Below are positions 10,893 through 18,890 of a stretch of 34,720 nucleotides of DNA, piece by piece. The translations under genes and the position numbers were made by a program. Under the pieces are notes generated by a model. It was not told the DNA's origin. It saw only the letters and a program-made list of their open reading frames with translations, and did no database searches. This DNA is from Methanobacteriota archaeon. Lineage in GTDB: Archaea; Thermoplasmatota; Thermoplasmata; UBA10834. The number at the start of each line of letters is the position of its first letter. The first letter of the stretch is position 1. The stretch lies in contig CP070732.1 of NCBI GenBank assembly GCA_020347565.1, forward strand, positions 1,713,452-1,748,171, read 5' to 3'.

Positions 10893-13334
10893 TCACGGCA
10901 TGAACCGCCTTAGCAGCAACGCGTTCGTGACGACCGATACCGAGCTAAGTGCCATCGCGCCGGCTGCGATCATGGGGTCCAGGAGCCAGCCCGTGGCTGG
11001 GTACAGCACCCCGGCGGCTATGGGTATCGAGGCGGTGTTGTAGGCCAGTGCCCAGAAGAGGTTCTGTCTGATCTTAGCGAAGGTCTTGCGGCCGAGCTTC
11101 ATGGCCGTCCCGACGCCCTTCAGGCCCCCACCCATGACGACGATGTTCCCCGCCTCCAAGGCGACGTCCGTCCCCCCTCCGACCGCAATGCCTATGTCCG
11201 CCTGGGCCAGGGCTGGCGCGTCGTTCACCCCGTCTCCGACCATCGCCACCATCTGGCCCTCAGACTGCAGCGATCTGACGACGTTCGCCTTGTCCGCTGG
11301 CATTACCCCCGAGATGACCCTGTCGATGCTGGCTCGTTTCGCGACGGCGCTCGCGGTTCGTGCGTTATCTCCAGTCAGCATCATAACTTCCAGTTCCAGC
11401 CCTCGTAACCCCTCTACGACATCCCGTGCCTCGTCCCGGACAGCGTCGGCAACGCCGAGCAGGCCAAGCACGCGGTCGTCGGACATGGCCAGGACGGCCG
11501 TCACACCATCGCGTTCGAGTTCCTCGAGCCTGCGTTCGAAGCCGGACGTGTCCAGCCCGAGCCTGCTCGCAAACCGCCTGTTGCCCACGTGCACGGTTGT
11601 CCCCCCCAGGTCGGCCGACACGCCCTCTCCGGGCACGATTCGAGACGACCTTGGCACGGCCAGCTCCACGCCTCTCCGCTCGGCGGCCGAGATAATCGCC
11701 TTGGACAGGGTGTGCTCTGCGCCCCTCTCCGCGCTGCCAGCAGCGCGCAACAGCTGCACCTCATCCACGCCTTTCGCGGGTTCCAACGCCACAAGCACGG
11801 GTGTGCCCTTGGTGATGGTGCCCGTCTTGTCGAATATCACGGTCGTGAGCTTGTGGACCCTCTCCAACGCCTCAGCATCTTTGATCAGCACGCCCAACTG
11901 GGCGCCCCTTCCTGTGCCGACCACAACTGCCGTCGGCGTCGCGAGCCCCAATGCGCAAGGGCACGCTATCACGAGGACCGCGACGAAGACCGTCAGCGAG
12001 AACGACGGGACGTCGCCGATGTCCCAGATGGTGGAGCCGATGATGGCCCAGAAGACCAGGCTGGCCAGCGCGATGACGAGCACCGCTGGCACGAGGTAGC
12101 CGGCCACTACGTCAGCGTACCTCTCGATGGGCGCCTTTGTCGCCTGCGCTTCCTCTACGAGCCTGACGATCTGTGACAACGTCGTCTCCTGGCCGACTCT
12201 GGTCGCCTTGACGGTCAGGATGCCGCTGATGTTGATGGTACCCCCGATCGTCTCAGAGCCCACGCCCTTCTCGGACGGCATCGACTCGCCGGTCATGAGG
12301 GATTCGTCCACAGAAGACACGCCTGAGGTCACAACCCCATCGACCGGCACCTTCTCACCTGGGCGGATCACGATGGAGTCGCCCACCCTGAGCTCCTCCC
12401 ATGCCACGCTCCTCTCCTCGCCCCCCTCGAGCCTGTTCGCCTTTTGGGGCGTCAGATCCATCAGCTTCACTATGGCCTCGGATGCGGCTCCCCTAGACCT
12501 CAGCTCTATGAACTTGCCGAGTAGGACCAGCGCGATGATGACCGCTGCCGTGTCGAAATACACCGCGTCGGATACGAAGCGGTCCGGGAGCAATGTCACG
12601 AACGTGCTGTACGCCCATGCTGAGGTGGTTCCCAACGCGATCAGGGTATCCATGTTGGCCCGACGGTTAAGGATCGATCTGTGTGCACCCCTGTAATACC
12701 TCCAGCCCGCGACGAACTGGACGGGGATCGAGAGTGCCAGAAGTACCGGGTTCCGCCACTCATCGTGGACGATCTCATAGCCCAGGAATCCTTTCGCCAT
12801 GGAGATGACGGCTATCGGGATGGCGAAGGCGACGGCGACGAAAAGGGCGCGTTTCGCCTCCCTGAGCTCCTGCGCTCTGGCCAGCTTTTCGGCCATGACG
12901 CCCTCCATCTCGAGTACCTTATACCCTGCCGCCTCCACGGCCCTCATGGTGGCTGGCCTGTTGATCTTCGAGGGGTCATAGTCGATCGTCGCCTTGCCGA
13001 GCGCGTAGCTGACGTCAGCACCGGAGACTCCAGGGACTGATTCAAGTGCGCTCTTGACGGCCGATGCGCACTCGGCACAGTGCATGCCGCTTATGGTCAG
13101 CGCCATCCTATCCTTCACGGCTTCGTAGCCAGCTCTTGTGATGGAGCCTTCGACCTCCGCCAATGTGACTTTGCGAGGGTCGAACCTGACGACAGCCCTT
13201 TCTGTAGCGAGGTTGACGGCGGATTCCATCACGCCGTCGAGGGCGTCGATGGCATCCTTGACAGCTGCCGCACAGGTCGCGCAGTGCATGCCCTTTATGC
13301 GGATCGATGCTTCCCTCTCTCCTCTGCCCGCCAA
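10893..13334 (-). CDS. copA: Copper-exporting P1B-type ATPase CopA
   Basis: This 813-residue Cu(I) pump exports copper across the cytoplasmic membrane at the cost of ATP. Two N-terminal heavy-metal-associated domains carry GMHCATC (Cys18, Cys21) and GMHCAEC (Cys86, Cys89). Eight membrane helices follow, with TGES at 348-351 (actuator), the intramembrane metal site CPC at 458-460, the phosphorylation site DKTGT at 502-506, an HP-like NBD region and GDGVND near the end of the P domain. Later helices contain ALAYN and MALSS, the Tyr-Asn and MxxSS ligands typical of Cu(I) transporters. A stop codon lies three codons upstream in frame, so the TTG at 13334 is the only plausible start. It appears monocistronic, with a leader region upstream but no adjacent copper regulator. 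Confidence 0.95.
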   Translation of the reverse strand: MAGRGEREASIRIKGMHCATCAAAVKDAIDALDGVMESAVNLATERAVVRFDPRKVTLAEVEGSITRAGYEAVKDRMALTISGMHCAECASAVKSALESVPGVSGADVSYALGKATIDYDPSKINRPATMRAVEAAGYKVLEMEGVMAEKLARAQELREAKRALFVAVAFAIPIAVISMAKGFLGYEIVHDEWRNPVLLALSIPVQFVAGWRYYRGAHRSILNRRANMDTLIALGTTSAWAYSTFVTLLPDRFVSDAVYFDTAAVIIALVLLGKFIELRSRGAASEAIVKLMDLTPQKANRLEGGEERSVAWEELRVGDSIVIRPGEKVPVDGVVTSGVSSVDESLMTGESMPSEKGVGSETIGGTINISGILTVKATRVGQETTLSQIVRLVEEAQATKAPIERYADVVAGYLVPAVLVIALASLVFWAIIGSTIWDIGDVPSFSLTVFVAVLVIACPCALGLATPTAVVVGTGRGAQLGVLIKDAEALERVHKLTTVIFDKTGTITKGTPVLVALEPAKGVDEVQLLRAAGSAERGAEHTLSKAIISAAERRGVELAVPRSSRIVPGEGVSADLGGTTVHVGNRRFASRLGLDTSGFERRLEELERDGVTAVLAMSDDRVLGLLGVADAVRDEARDVVEGLRGLELEVMMLTGDNARTASAVAKRASIDRVISGVMPADKANVVRSLQSEGQMVAMVGDGVNDAPALAQADIGIAVGGGTDVALEAGNIVVMGGGLKGVGTAMKLGRKTFAKIRQNLFWALAYNTASIPIAAGVLYPATGWLLDPMIAAGAMALSSVSVVTNALLLRRFMP

Positions 13335-13513
13335 TTCGAGTCACTCGTCCGAGACTTGCCTGCATGTGCATACACGCACCTACGTTGATAGCCATTATCC
13401 CGACTTCGTGCGCGTCAAGTCGGCGCGCCGGGGCGTGAGCGATACATGGTGTAATATTGTTCATCTCAAAGTTGATAGAATCGCGAATTCAACCATAAAA
13501 GGAGATTAACGAC

Positions 13514-13542
13514 TGCGCCTTGACGGCGCACGCCATAGCGCC
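13514..13542. repeat. Hairpin with alternative pairing partners
   Basis: TGCGCC (13514-13519) and GGCGCA (13525-13530) form a perfect 6-bp stem with a 5-nt loop. The same GGCGC can instead pair with GCGCC at 13538-13542, so the two hairpins are mutually exclusive. The element lies between the divergent copA and MoaD-like genes; its role is unknown. Confidence 0.35.
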
Positions 13543-13601
13543 GCTGGTCGCGCCCGAAGGGATTAAGCACAGGCCGCACCGTCAGCGTCCTCGGCGGAGG
13601 G

Positions 13602-13883
13602 TTGCGAACGGCGAAGGTGACCGTGAGTCTACATGCGACGCTCAGGACGGCATCGTGCTCTGAGGGCTGTGTCGTGGACGCCAGCGACCTCATCGAGCTC
13701 CGGGCAGCTCTGACGGATCGGTACGGCCTCGGGTTCGGCGAAATGCTGGGCTCGCCAGGCTCCCCATTCGGCAAGACGGTGGTGCTGGTCAACGGCCTCG
13801 TGGTGCCGAGCGAGAGCACGGGAGATGTCGTCCTCAGGGATGGCGACGAGGTATCGATATTCCCTCCGATTTCCGGCGGTTGA
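13602..13883 (+). CDS. MoaD/ThiS/SAMP-like ubiquitin-fold protein
   Basis: This small beta-grasp protein (about 93 aa from the TTG at 13602; a GTG at 13617 is an alternative start) has the family start pattern VTVSLHATLR, the core VLVNGLVV and DGDEVSIFPPISGG. The C-terminal Gly-Gly is the tail that E1-like enzymes adenylate and convert to a thiocarboxylate. MoaD donates sulfur for molybdopterin, and archaeal SAMP proteins are both sulfur carriers and protein modifiers; the sequence alone cannot separate these. No moa or E1-like gene is adjacent. A TATA-like GATTAAG lies at 13561-13567, giving a short leader. Confidence 0.75.
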   Translation: MRTAKVTVSLHATLRTASCSEGCVVDASDLIELRAALTDRYGLGFGEMLGSPGSPFGKTVVLVNGLVVPSESTGDVVLRDGDEVSIFPPISGG

Positions 13884-13917
13884 GACCCTTCTGGACGCCC
13901 CCATCGCACGGATAAGC

Positions 13918-13925
13918 TTTATATC
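13918..13925 (+). promoter_or_regulatory. TATA box of the FKBP gene
   Basis: TTTATATC lies about 37 nt before the ATG at 13959. It is a near-consensus archaeal TATA box in an otherwise GC-rich background. Confidence 0.55.
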
Positions 13926-13958
13926 GAACCAGGGCATAACCGCGCTCCAGGACCTTGT

Positions 13959-14909
13959 ATGGCCATTGATGCCGAAATGGAGAAGCCGCCCAAGGACCGC
14001 GGGCGGATGCTCCTCGTTGTCGTCGCTGTCGCACTTGTTCTCTCAGCGAGTGCCATCGGCTACGTCCTCTACGACAACTCACTGGCCCACAAGGCGTCGA
14101 CGCCCGCCGTTGTGGAGATGAACGACGGCGTCGTCCTCGACTACACCGGCCGCTTCTCAGACGGCCGCGTCTTCGACACGAGCATCCTGGAGGTGGCGGA
14201 GGACGACGTTCTCTACCCCAAGTCGCTGACGTTCACGATGAGGGACAACACGAGCTACCAGCCCTTCAACATGGTGGCCGGACTGTACGGGGAGGAGGGT
14301 GGCACGATCAAGGGGTTCGCCCTTGGCGTGATAGGCCTCTCCGCCGGTGACACGAAGATCATCGACGTGGCTCCTGAGGACGCCTATGCGGTGAACCCCG
14401 AGCAGCTCGAAACGGTGCCGCTCGAGGAGCATGTGGTGGGCACTGAGACGATGGACGACGACGAATTCAGCGGCCTGTTCAAGGTGGACCCTGTCGTGAT
14501 GGACCACGCGCCGCACTACAAATGGGGCTGGGATGTCATCGTCACCGAGATCGACTTCGGGATAGTGACCTTCAAGCACTCGCCTACGGTCGGCGAGGTC
14601 GTCTACCCGTTCGGCGACCCGCACGACGACGACCCGATGGGATGGGCCTGCGTCGTTGAGTCCTTCGACCCTGAGATCAACGACGGAGCGGGCGAAGTGG
14701 TAGTGAGACACGAGGTCTCCGAGGACGACGTCTACGCCTTCCTGGGAGAGACCTTCGAGGGCGAGGAGTTCGTCATATCATCCTTCGATTCGGAGAACGA
14801 AACGTTCGAGATTCACAAGAGCAGACCCGATGTGGGATACAACGCTGAGATAGCCGGCAGAGCCCTCTTCTTCGAAGTTACGATAATCAGCGTCACCAAG
14901 AAGACGTAG
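13959..14909 (+). CDS. Membrane-anchored FKBP-type peptidyl-prolyl isomerase (SlyD-like)
   Basis: The 316-residue protein has one N-terminal membrane anchor (about 17-38) and a large domain probably facing outside, where it would isomerise prolyl bonds or chaperone exported proteins. The FKBP core is recognisable from VVLDYTGRFSDGRVFDTS (58-75) and IKGFALGVIGLSAGDTKII (117-135), followed by APEDAY. The flap region after 143 holds the long insert typical of SlyD and archaeal long FKBPs. A further beta-rich acidic region (about 200-316) resembles the C-terminal extension of archaeal long forms. The acidic composition fits an extracytoplasmic domain. The gene ends with TAG and converges with the PAP2 gene, 5 nt between stops. 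Confidence 0.85.
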   Translation: MAIDAEMEKPPKDRGRMLLVVVAVALVLSASAIGYVLYDNSLAHKASTPAVVEMNDGVVLDYTGRFSDGRVFDTSILEVAEDDVLYPKSLTFTMRDNTSYQPFNMVAGLYGEEGGTIKGFALGVIGLSAGDTKIIDVAPEDAYAVNPEQLETVPLEEHVVGTETMDDDEFSGLFKVDPVVMDHAPHYKWGWDVIVTEIDFGIVTFKHSPTVGEVVYPFGDPHDDDPMGWACVVESFDPEINDGAGEVVVRHEVSEDDVYAFLGETFEGEEFVISSFDSENETFEIHKSRPDVGYNAEIAGRALFFEVTIISVTKKT

Positions 14910-14914
14910 ACGTG

Positions 14915-15802
14915 TCAAGTTTCTGGCGACCGCTCGTCCTTGCTGGCTTTGGCACTGGCGAACCTGTCGGACAGCCTTCTCACGTACCTGTCGAAAGTCA
15001 TCTGGACCCTGCCGTTGCCGGACACGACGTACGCCCCTATTGCGAGAACGAAGCCGGCGAAGACGTCCGCGAGCCAATGGACGCCGAGGTACAGGACCGA
15101 GAAGGTTATGCCTATCGCGCTGCACGCGACGAAGTAGTAGTATCTCCTGTAGTCGGTGCCTGCGGACACGAGCACGAACAGCGCCGTGACGATCAGGCTC
15201 ACGTGCGCGCTCGGGAAATCGTTGTTCAGCGGGTCCACGCTGGTCACCATCCTTCCCCAGTTCGTGTCGATGTACAGCAGCGGCGTCATCCCCGACTCGG
15301 CGTAGAACCCCGTGACGGTGACCGGAAAGAACAGGTAGAACGGCAGGAGTACGACGTAGTTGAACAGCATCGCGATGGAGTACCTCCTGAAAGTCGCCCT
15401 GTCGTCGAGGACGAGTATCAGTATCGGTGTGAAATACAGGATGAACGTGTAGACCCACACGTACACGAGTATCGAGAAGTCGGCCACAACCTGATAGTCC
15501 AGCCTGTCCTGGAGTATCCTGATAGCTCCGCCCCCCGCGCTGAAGAGCCAATTGGTGTAGATGATCTCCTTGGAGTCCGTCGACGGGCTGACGAACGCGT
15601 GCTCGAGCAGCAGCAGGAGCGGCGCCCCCCCGAGGATGAGGATGTAAAGCAGGTTGTACCTCACGGAGGCCGTGAATCGGCTCATGGACACGCCGCGCCA
15701 GCCGACTATGACGGCAAGCGCTGCTGCTATGCCGGCAACAGCCGACGCGACGTACAGAGCGATGAACGCGGTGTAGGAAATCGGCGTGTTCCTTCCTCGC
15801 AT
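14915..15802 (-). CDS. PAP2/Aur1-like integral membrane phosphatase or phosphotransferase
   Basis: This polytopic protein (295 aa from the ATG at 15802; a TTG one codon earlier is possible) has about six hydrophobic helices. PAP2 superfamily motifs are PSAH at 197-200 (His200, phosphoryl acceptor) and LGVHWLADV with His242 and Asp246. NNDFPSAH is the variant typical of the inositol-phosphotransferase/Aur1 branch rather than of classic lipid phosphatases, and the first Lys-Arg motif is not obvious. It probably acts on a lipid-linked phosphate at the outer membrane face. It lies downstream of a GT4 glycosyltransferase on the same strand (67-nt gap), which hints at a shared role in glycolipid or head-group synthesis, though that is inference. 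Confidence 0.8.
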   Translation of the reverse strand: MRGRNTPISYTAFIALYVASAVAGIAAALAVIVGWRGVSMSRFTASVRYNLLYILILGGAPLLLLLEHAFVSPSTDSKEIIYTNWLFSAGGGAIRILQDRLDYQVVADFSILVYVWVYTFILYFTPILILVLDDRATFRRYSIAMLFNYVVLLPFYLFFPVTVTGFYAESGMTPLLYIDTNWGRMVTSVDPLNNDFPSAHVSLIVTALFVLVSAGTDYRRYYYFVACSAIGITFSVLYLGVHWLADVFAGFVLAIGAYVVSGNGRVQMTFDRYVRRLSDRFASAKASKDERSPET

Positions 15803-15869
15803 CAAGCATTACTCACGAGAATAGAAAAGCTTTCGCGCGAGGGTACGCAGTACGGGGCCCACGGGCCTC

Positions 15870-17021
15870 TCACGTCTGGGCGGCGGCCTTGACGGCCTTC
15901 GCCTTCTCGTACGCCGCCTCGAGCTCCAGCACGTAGGCGTCGGTCGAATGGTTCCTGGCCGTCTCCAGTGCGTTCGCTCCGAGCGCGTCGACGCTCCTGA
16001 GGCATCGGCGGATCCCGTCCGCGCACGAGTCCTCATCGAAGAGCGTGCCGTTATGTCCGTCCTCGACGAACTCCGGTATCGCCCTGCACCTCATGCCGGC
16101 CACGGGCGTTCCGGAAGCCATCGCCTCGAGGATGACCAGCCCCTGAGTCTCGAAGGTCGATGCGAGGACGACGATTTCACACGTGGCATACGCCTTGGCG
16201 AGGATGTCGTCCGGGACGAAGCCCGCGAACACCACCTCCTCGGCCAGGCCGATGTCACGGGCGAGGTTCTTGTATTCCTGCTCTGCCGGGCCGGAGCCCA
16301 CGACAAGGAGCCTCAGGTCCTTGTCCTCCCTCTTGAGGTCGGCCATCGCGCGGAGGACGACGTCCATGCGTTTCTCCTTCGATAGGCGGCCCACGTGAAG
16401 GATCACGCGCTTGCCATCGAGGCCGTATCGCGACAGCAGCGACTCGTCGCGATTGGCCGGCGCGAACGCCGAGCAATCCACACCGGTCGGGATGACAAAG
16501 TCGGACTTGAACGTGACGCCGTGGTCGACTATCTCGCGCCGCACTGGCTCGGACGGGAAGATGACAGTGTCGGGTCTTCTGAGGAGGTTGCGCAGGTAGG
16601 TCCAGACGAGGGGCACGAGGAGATCCTCCCTGAAGCGGAAGAAGGAGTAGTACTTCACCGCCTCGTTGGCCATCGTGTGGAACGTGAGCACGCTCGGAAG
16701 CCGCATCGCCCTCGCCGCCGTCAAACTCAATATGGCCATGGACGCCAGCCCGTGGCAGTGTATGATGTCCACATTCTCCCCCCTCAGATACTCGAGCATG
16801 TCGGAGGGCGAGACCACAATCCTGTATCCTCTGTACGACCTGAACTCTATAGAAGGCAGGTAGTGTACGGGCCACCGCCCGCCCTGCCTTCCCGGTGCGT
16901 CCGGGGCGATCACCACGATTTCGTGCCCCCTGGCCTCGAGGCCCGCGCACTGCCTCTCCATGGACACCACGGCCCCATCGACCGTGGGGTGGTACGAATC
17001 GGTGAACATGGCAATCTTCAA
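15870..17021 (-). CDS. GT4-family glycosyltransferase
   Basis: This 383-residue GT-B fold enzyme has the group-4 signature: the N-terminal MKIAMFTDSYHPTVDGA acceptor-side strand, a hinge at IPTGVD, VILHVGRLSKEKR at the start of the nucleotide-sugar domain, and an ExxxxxxxE pair in FETQGLVILEAMASGTPV, which binds the donor sugar and retains anomeric configuration. Relatives include MgtA-like and SqdX-like lipid glycosyltransferases, so a membrane lipid acceptor is plausible. The start is TTG at 17021, four nt after the ThiDN stop, and the family's usual N-terminus begins exactly there. Co-transcription with thiDN upstream and the PAP2 gene downstream is likely. Confidence 0.88.
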   Translation of the reverse strand: MKIAMFTDSYHPTVDGAVVSMERQCAGLEARGHEIVVIAPDAPGRQGGRWPVHYLPSIEFRSYRGYRIVVSPSDMLEYLRGENVDIIHCHGLASMAILSLTAARAMRLPSVLTFHTMANEAVKYYSFFRFREDLLVPLVWTYLRNLLRRPDTVIFPSEPVRREIVDHGVTFKSDFVIPTGVDCSAFAPANRDESLLSRYGLDGKRVILHVGRLSKEKRMDVVLRAMADLKREDKDLRLLVVGSGPAEQEYKNLARDIGLAEEVVFAGFVPDDILAKAYATCEIVVLASTFETQGLVILEAMASGTPVAGMRCRAIPEFVEDGHNGTLFDEDSCADGIRRCLRSVDALGANALETARNHSTDAYVLELEAAYEKAKAVKAAAQT

Positions 17022-17025
17022 CAGT

Positions 17026-18351
17026 TCAACCTCGCTTCAGCTTCGCCGACATCGCCTTCAGCTTCTTGATGACGTGCCGCGGGTCCCTACCCAGTATTCT
17101 GATCATCGGCTCCTTTCCAGGTCCGCCTCTGTCGAATATGACGTCCGGGACTCCTCCGTGGCGTCTTATGGCTTCGGTGACGCCCCAAGTCATCGAGGAC
17201 GCCCCCTTCGGCTCTCTTGCCCTGTCGAAGGACGCCACCGACAGCCTGGCTGCCCTGCACGCGCTCACCGCCGTCGTGGAGTACTTGACGTTCATCGCGC
17301 AGCGCACCCTGCCGTCGTGGGCATGCGCTGCGAGCACTATCCTGGCGATGTGCTTAGACGCCCCGAATCGCGCGCAGCCGACGGCCTGAGCTCTGTCTCC
17401 GACCCGCACTATCCTTCCTGTCAACGCGACCACATCGCTCGCCTCGAGCGCGCCGTCCACGCAGTACCCTATGTTCGACCCAACCTCGGGGATCAGACGT
17501 CTGTCCAGGAGCGATTCCAACGCTTCCGCGGCAGCGTCGATCTGTGCCAGCATCTCGGGTTTCCGCGCCTCGGACACGGCTGCCGCCATAGGGTTCGCGC
17601 ACAGGACCCCCCTGCCCACTCGTCTGCTCCCGCGGATCGATTTGAATGTCATCTCCTTTGATGTGCGCACGGCATCCTCCAGGCCGTCGCCAATGGCAAG
17701 CCTCGCGGCTATGAAGGACGAGAGAGCGCATCCGGTTCCATGTACAACGCGGTCGTCCCGGGGGCTCGAGATCCTGACTGATCTGCCCTTTAGCACGAGG
17801 TAGTCCACGGCCTCCTCGTCTCCCAGGTGGCCCCCCTTCACCAGCACCGACCTCGCCCCGGACTTCATTATGGCTCTCGCCGCCTTGACGGCAGCCCGGT
17901 CGTCCCCTATTTCGATGCCGGACAGCATCTCGGCCTCGTGTCTGTTGGGCGTGACGAGGGTGGCGATTGGAAGCAGCGAGCGTCTCAGCTCGTCTACGAG
18001 ACCCTCGGTGCTGAGCGATCCTCCGGTGGTCGCCGCCATCACGGGGTCGACGATGATTGGCACGGGCTCCCCACGCAAGGCCTTCGATACCGCCCTTACG
18101 ATCTCACCGCTGTACAACATCCCAGTCTTGACGGCCCCGAGTCGGACGTCGCCGAGCACCGCTTTCAGCTGCGCTTCGATCTCTTCAACGGGCACGGGAA
18201 ACACCGAGTGGACACCCCGTGTGTCCTGCGAGGTCACGCAGGTGACAACGGAGCATCCATGGAGCCCCATCGCCTCGATAGCCTTCAGGTCCGCCTGCAG
18301 CCCTGCCCCTCCGGTCGGGTCCGAGCCTGCGATGGTGAGAACAGTGGTCAT
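17026..18351 (-). CDS. thiDN: Bifunctional HMP(-P) kinase / thiamine-phosphate synthase ThiDN
   Basis: This 441-residue fusion supplies the last pyrimidine and coupling steps of thiamine synthesis. Residues 1-255 are ThiD, which phosphorylates hydroxymethylpyrimidine (phosphate); LTIAGSDPTGGAGLQAD, KGGH and VHGTGCALSS mark substrate, ATP and anion sites. Residues about 270-441 are ThiN, the archaeal thiamine-phosphate synthase that replaces ThiE, with SNIGYCVDGA, RFGASKHIARIV, RCAMNVKYS and DRGGPGKEPMIR. The ATG at 18351 begins the conserved ThiD N-terminus; longer in-frame starts add a non-conserved tail. It is first in a minus-strand cluster with the glycosyltransferase and divergent from the gene at 18455. 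Confidence 0.95.
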   Translation of the reverse strand: MTTVLTIAGSDPTGGAGLQADLKAIEAMGLHGCSVVTCVTSQDTRGVHSVFPVPVEEIEAQLKAVLGDVRLGAVKTGMLYSGEIVRAVSKALRGEPVPIIVDPVMAATTGGSLSTEGLVDELRRSLLPIATLVTPNRHEAEMLSGIEIGDDRAAVKAARAIMKSGARSVLVKGGHLGDEEAVDYLVLKGRSVRISSPRDDRVVHGTGCALSSFIAARLAIGDGLEDAVRTSKEMTFKSIRGSRRVGRGVLCANPMAAAVSEARKPEMLAQIDAAAEALESLLDRRLIPEVGSNIGYCVDGALEASDVVALTGRIVRVGDRAQAVGCARFGASKHIARIVLAAHAHDGRVRCAMNVKYSTTAVSACRAARLSVASFDRAREPKGASSMTWGVTEAIRRHGGVPDVIFDRGGPGKEPMIRILGRDPRHVIKKLKAMSAKLKRG

Positions 18352-18421
18352 ACGGGGTAGCGTATGCGTGTGCTGGTAAATCAAATGTGCCAGCTCTGAC
18401 GCTCTTCTCGCTGCATCATCG

Positions 18422-18429
18422 TTAAATAT
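18422..18429 (+). promoter_or_regulatory. TATA box upstream of the 125-aa gene
   Basis: TTAAATAT is centred about 30 nt before the ATG at 18455, consistent with a leaderless transcript. Confidence 0.5.
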
Positions 18430-18454
18430 CCGCTAGCCAATCAGAACGGTTCGG

Positions 18455-18832
18455 ATGAAGGCGCAGACAGGTCACATAGTGTTCAAGGGGCAATTCCGGT
18501 ACAGAGACCTCTCCAAGCACTTCGAGCAGGTGCTCAGGGCGTTCCTCGAGGAGACCGACCAGATGCCGGACGAGGATGAGATCCTGCATATGTTCATACG
18601 CATGAACCTGATGGATCTCTCCAAGAACAGGAAGCCCGAGGGCTACAACCGGCGCGGCCGGATGAGGCTCATCTTCCCTCAGATACCTGGCAGGAAAGAG
18701 ATGTACGTTCGCGCAGATGTCAAGACCACCCAGGTCGTCAGGGTGACGGAACGCCTGAGCAAGGTCCTGAGGAAAGCCGGAGTGTCGCATTCGGTCGCCT
18801 ACGACCAGCTGAAGACGCTTGCCAACTCCTGA
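18455..18832 (+). CDS. Conserved-looking 125-aa protein, function unknown
   Basis: No family is recognised. The protein is small, basic and soluble, with a mixed alpha/beta pattern. The N-terminus (GHIVFKGQFRYRDLSKHFEQVLRAFLEE) looks like a strand followed by a long helix. A middle region (NRRGRMRLIFPQIPGRKEMYVRADVKTTQVVRV) is strand-rich with many Arg/Lys, and a C-terminal helix ends in a Lys-rich segment. The basic surface would fit nucleic-acid binding, but that is speculation. It has its own TATA box and is followed by the LUD/Fe-S gene on the same strand, 58 nt to the ATG at 18891 or overlapping by 14 nt if a TTG at 18819 is used. Confidence 0.75.
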   Translation: MKAQTGHIVFKGQFRYRDLSKHFEQVLRAFLEETDQMPDEDEILHMFIRMNLMDLSKNRKPEGYNRRGRMRLIFPQIPGRKEMYVRADVKTTQVVRVTERLSKVLRKAGVSHSVAYDQLKTLANS

Positions 18833-18890
18833 GCCAGCACGAGCCGCAGGCGCGTCCGCACTCCGCAGAGGTGATGCAACGTCCGCCAAC

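Noticed and set aside
13108..13464. 118-codon minus-strand frame beginning with ATG at 13464, about 33 nt downstream of a TATA-like CTTTTATGG, running into copA
   Set aside because: Most of it overlaps the well-supported copA frame. The TATA box and ATG may simply mark the copA transcript start, and no domain is recognisable.
14778..15809. 343-codon minus-strand frame over the PAP2 gene and the FKBP end
   Set aside because: It is the +1 shadow of the PAP2 membrane protein, with no hydrophobic helices or motifs and His/Arg-rich content.
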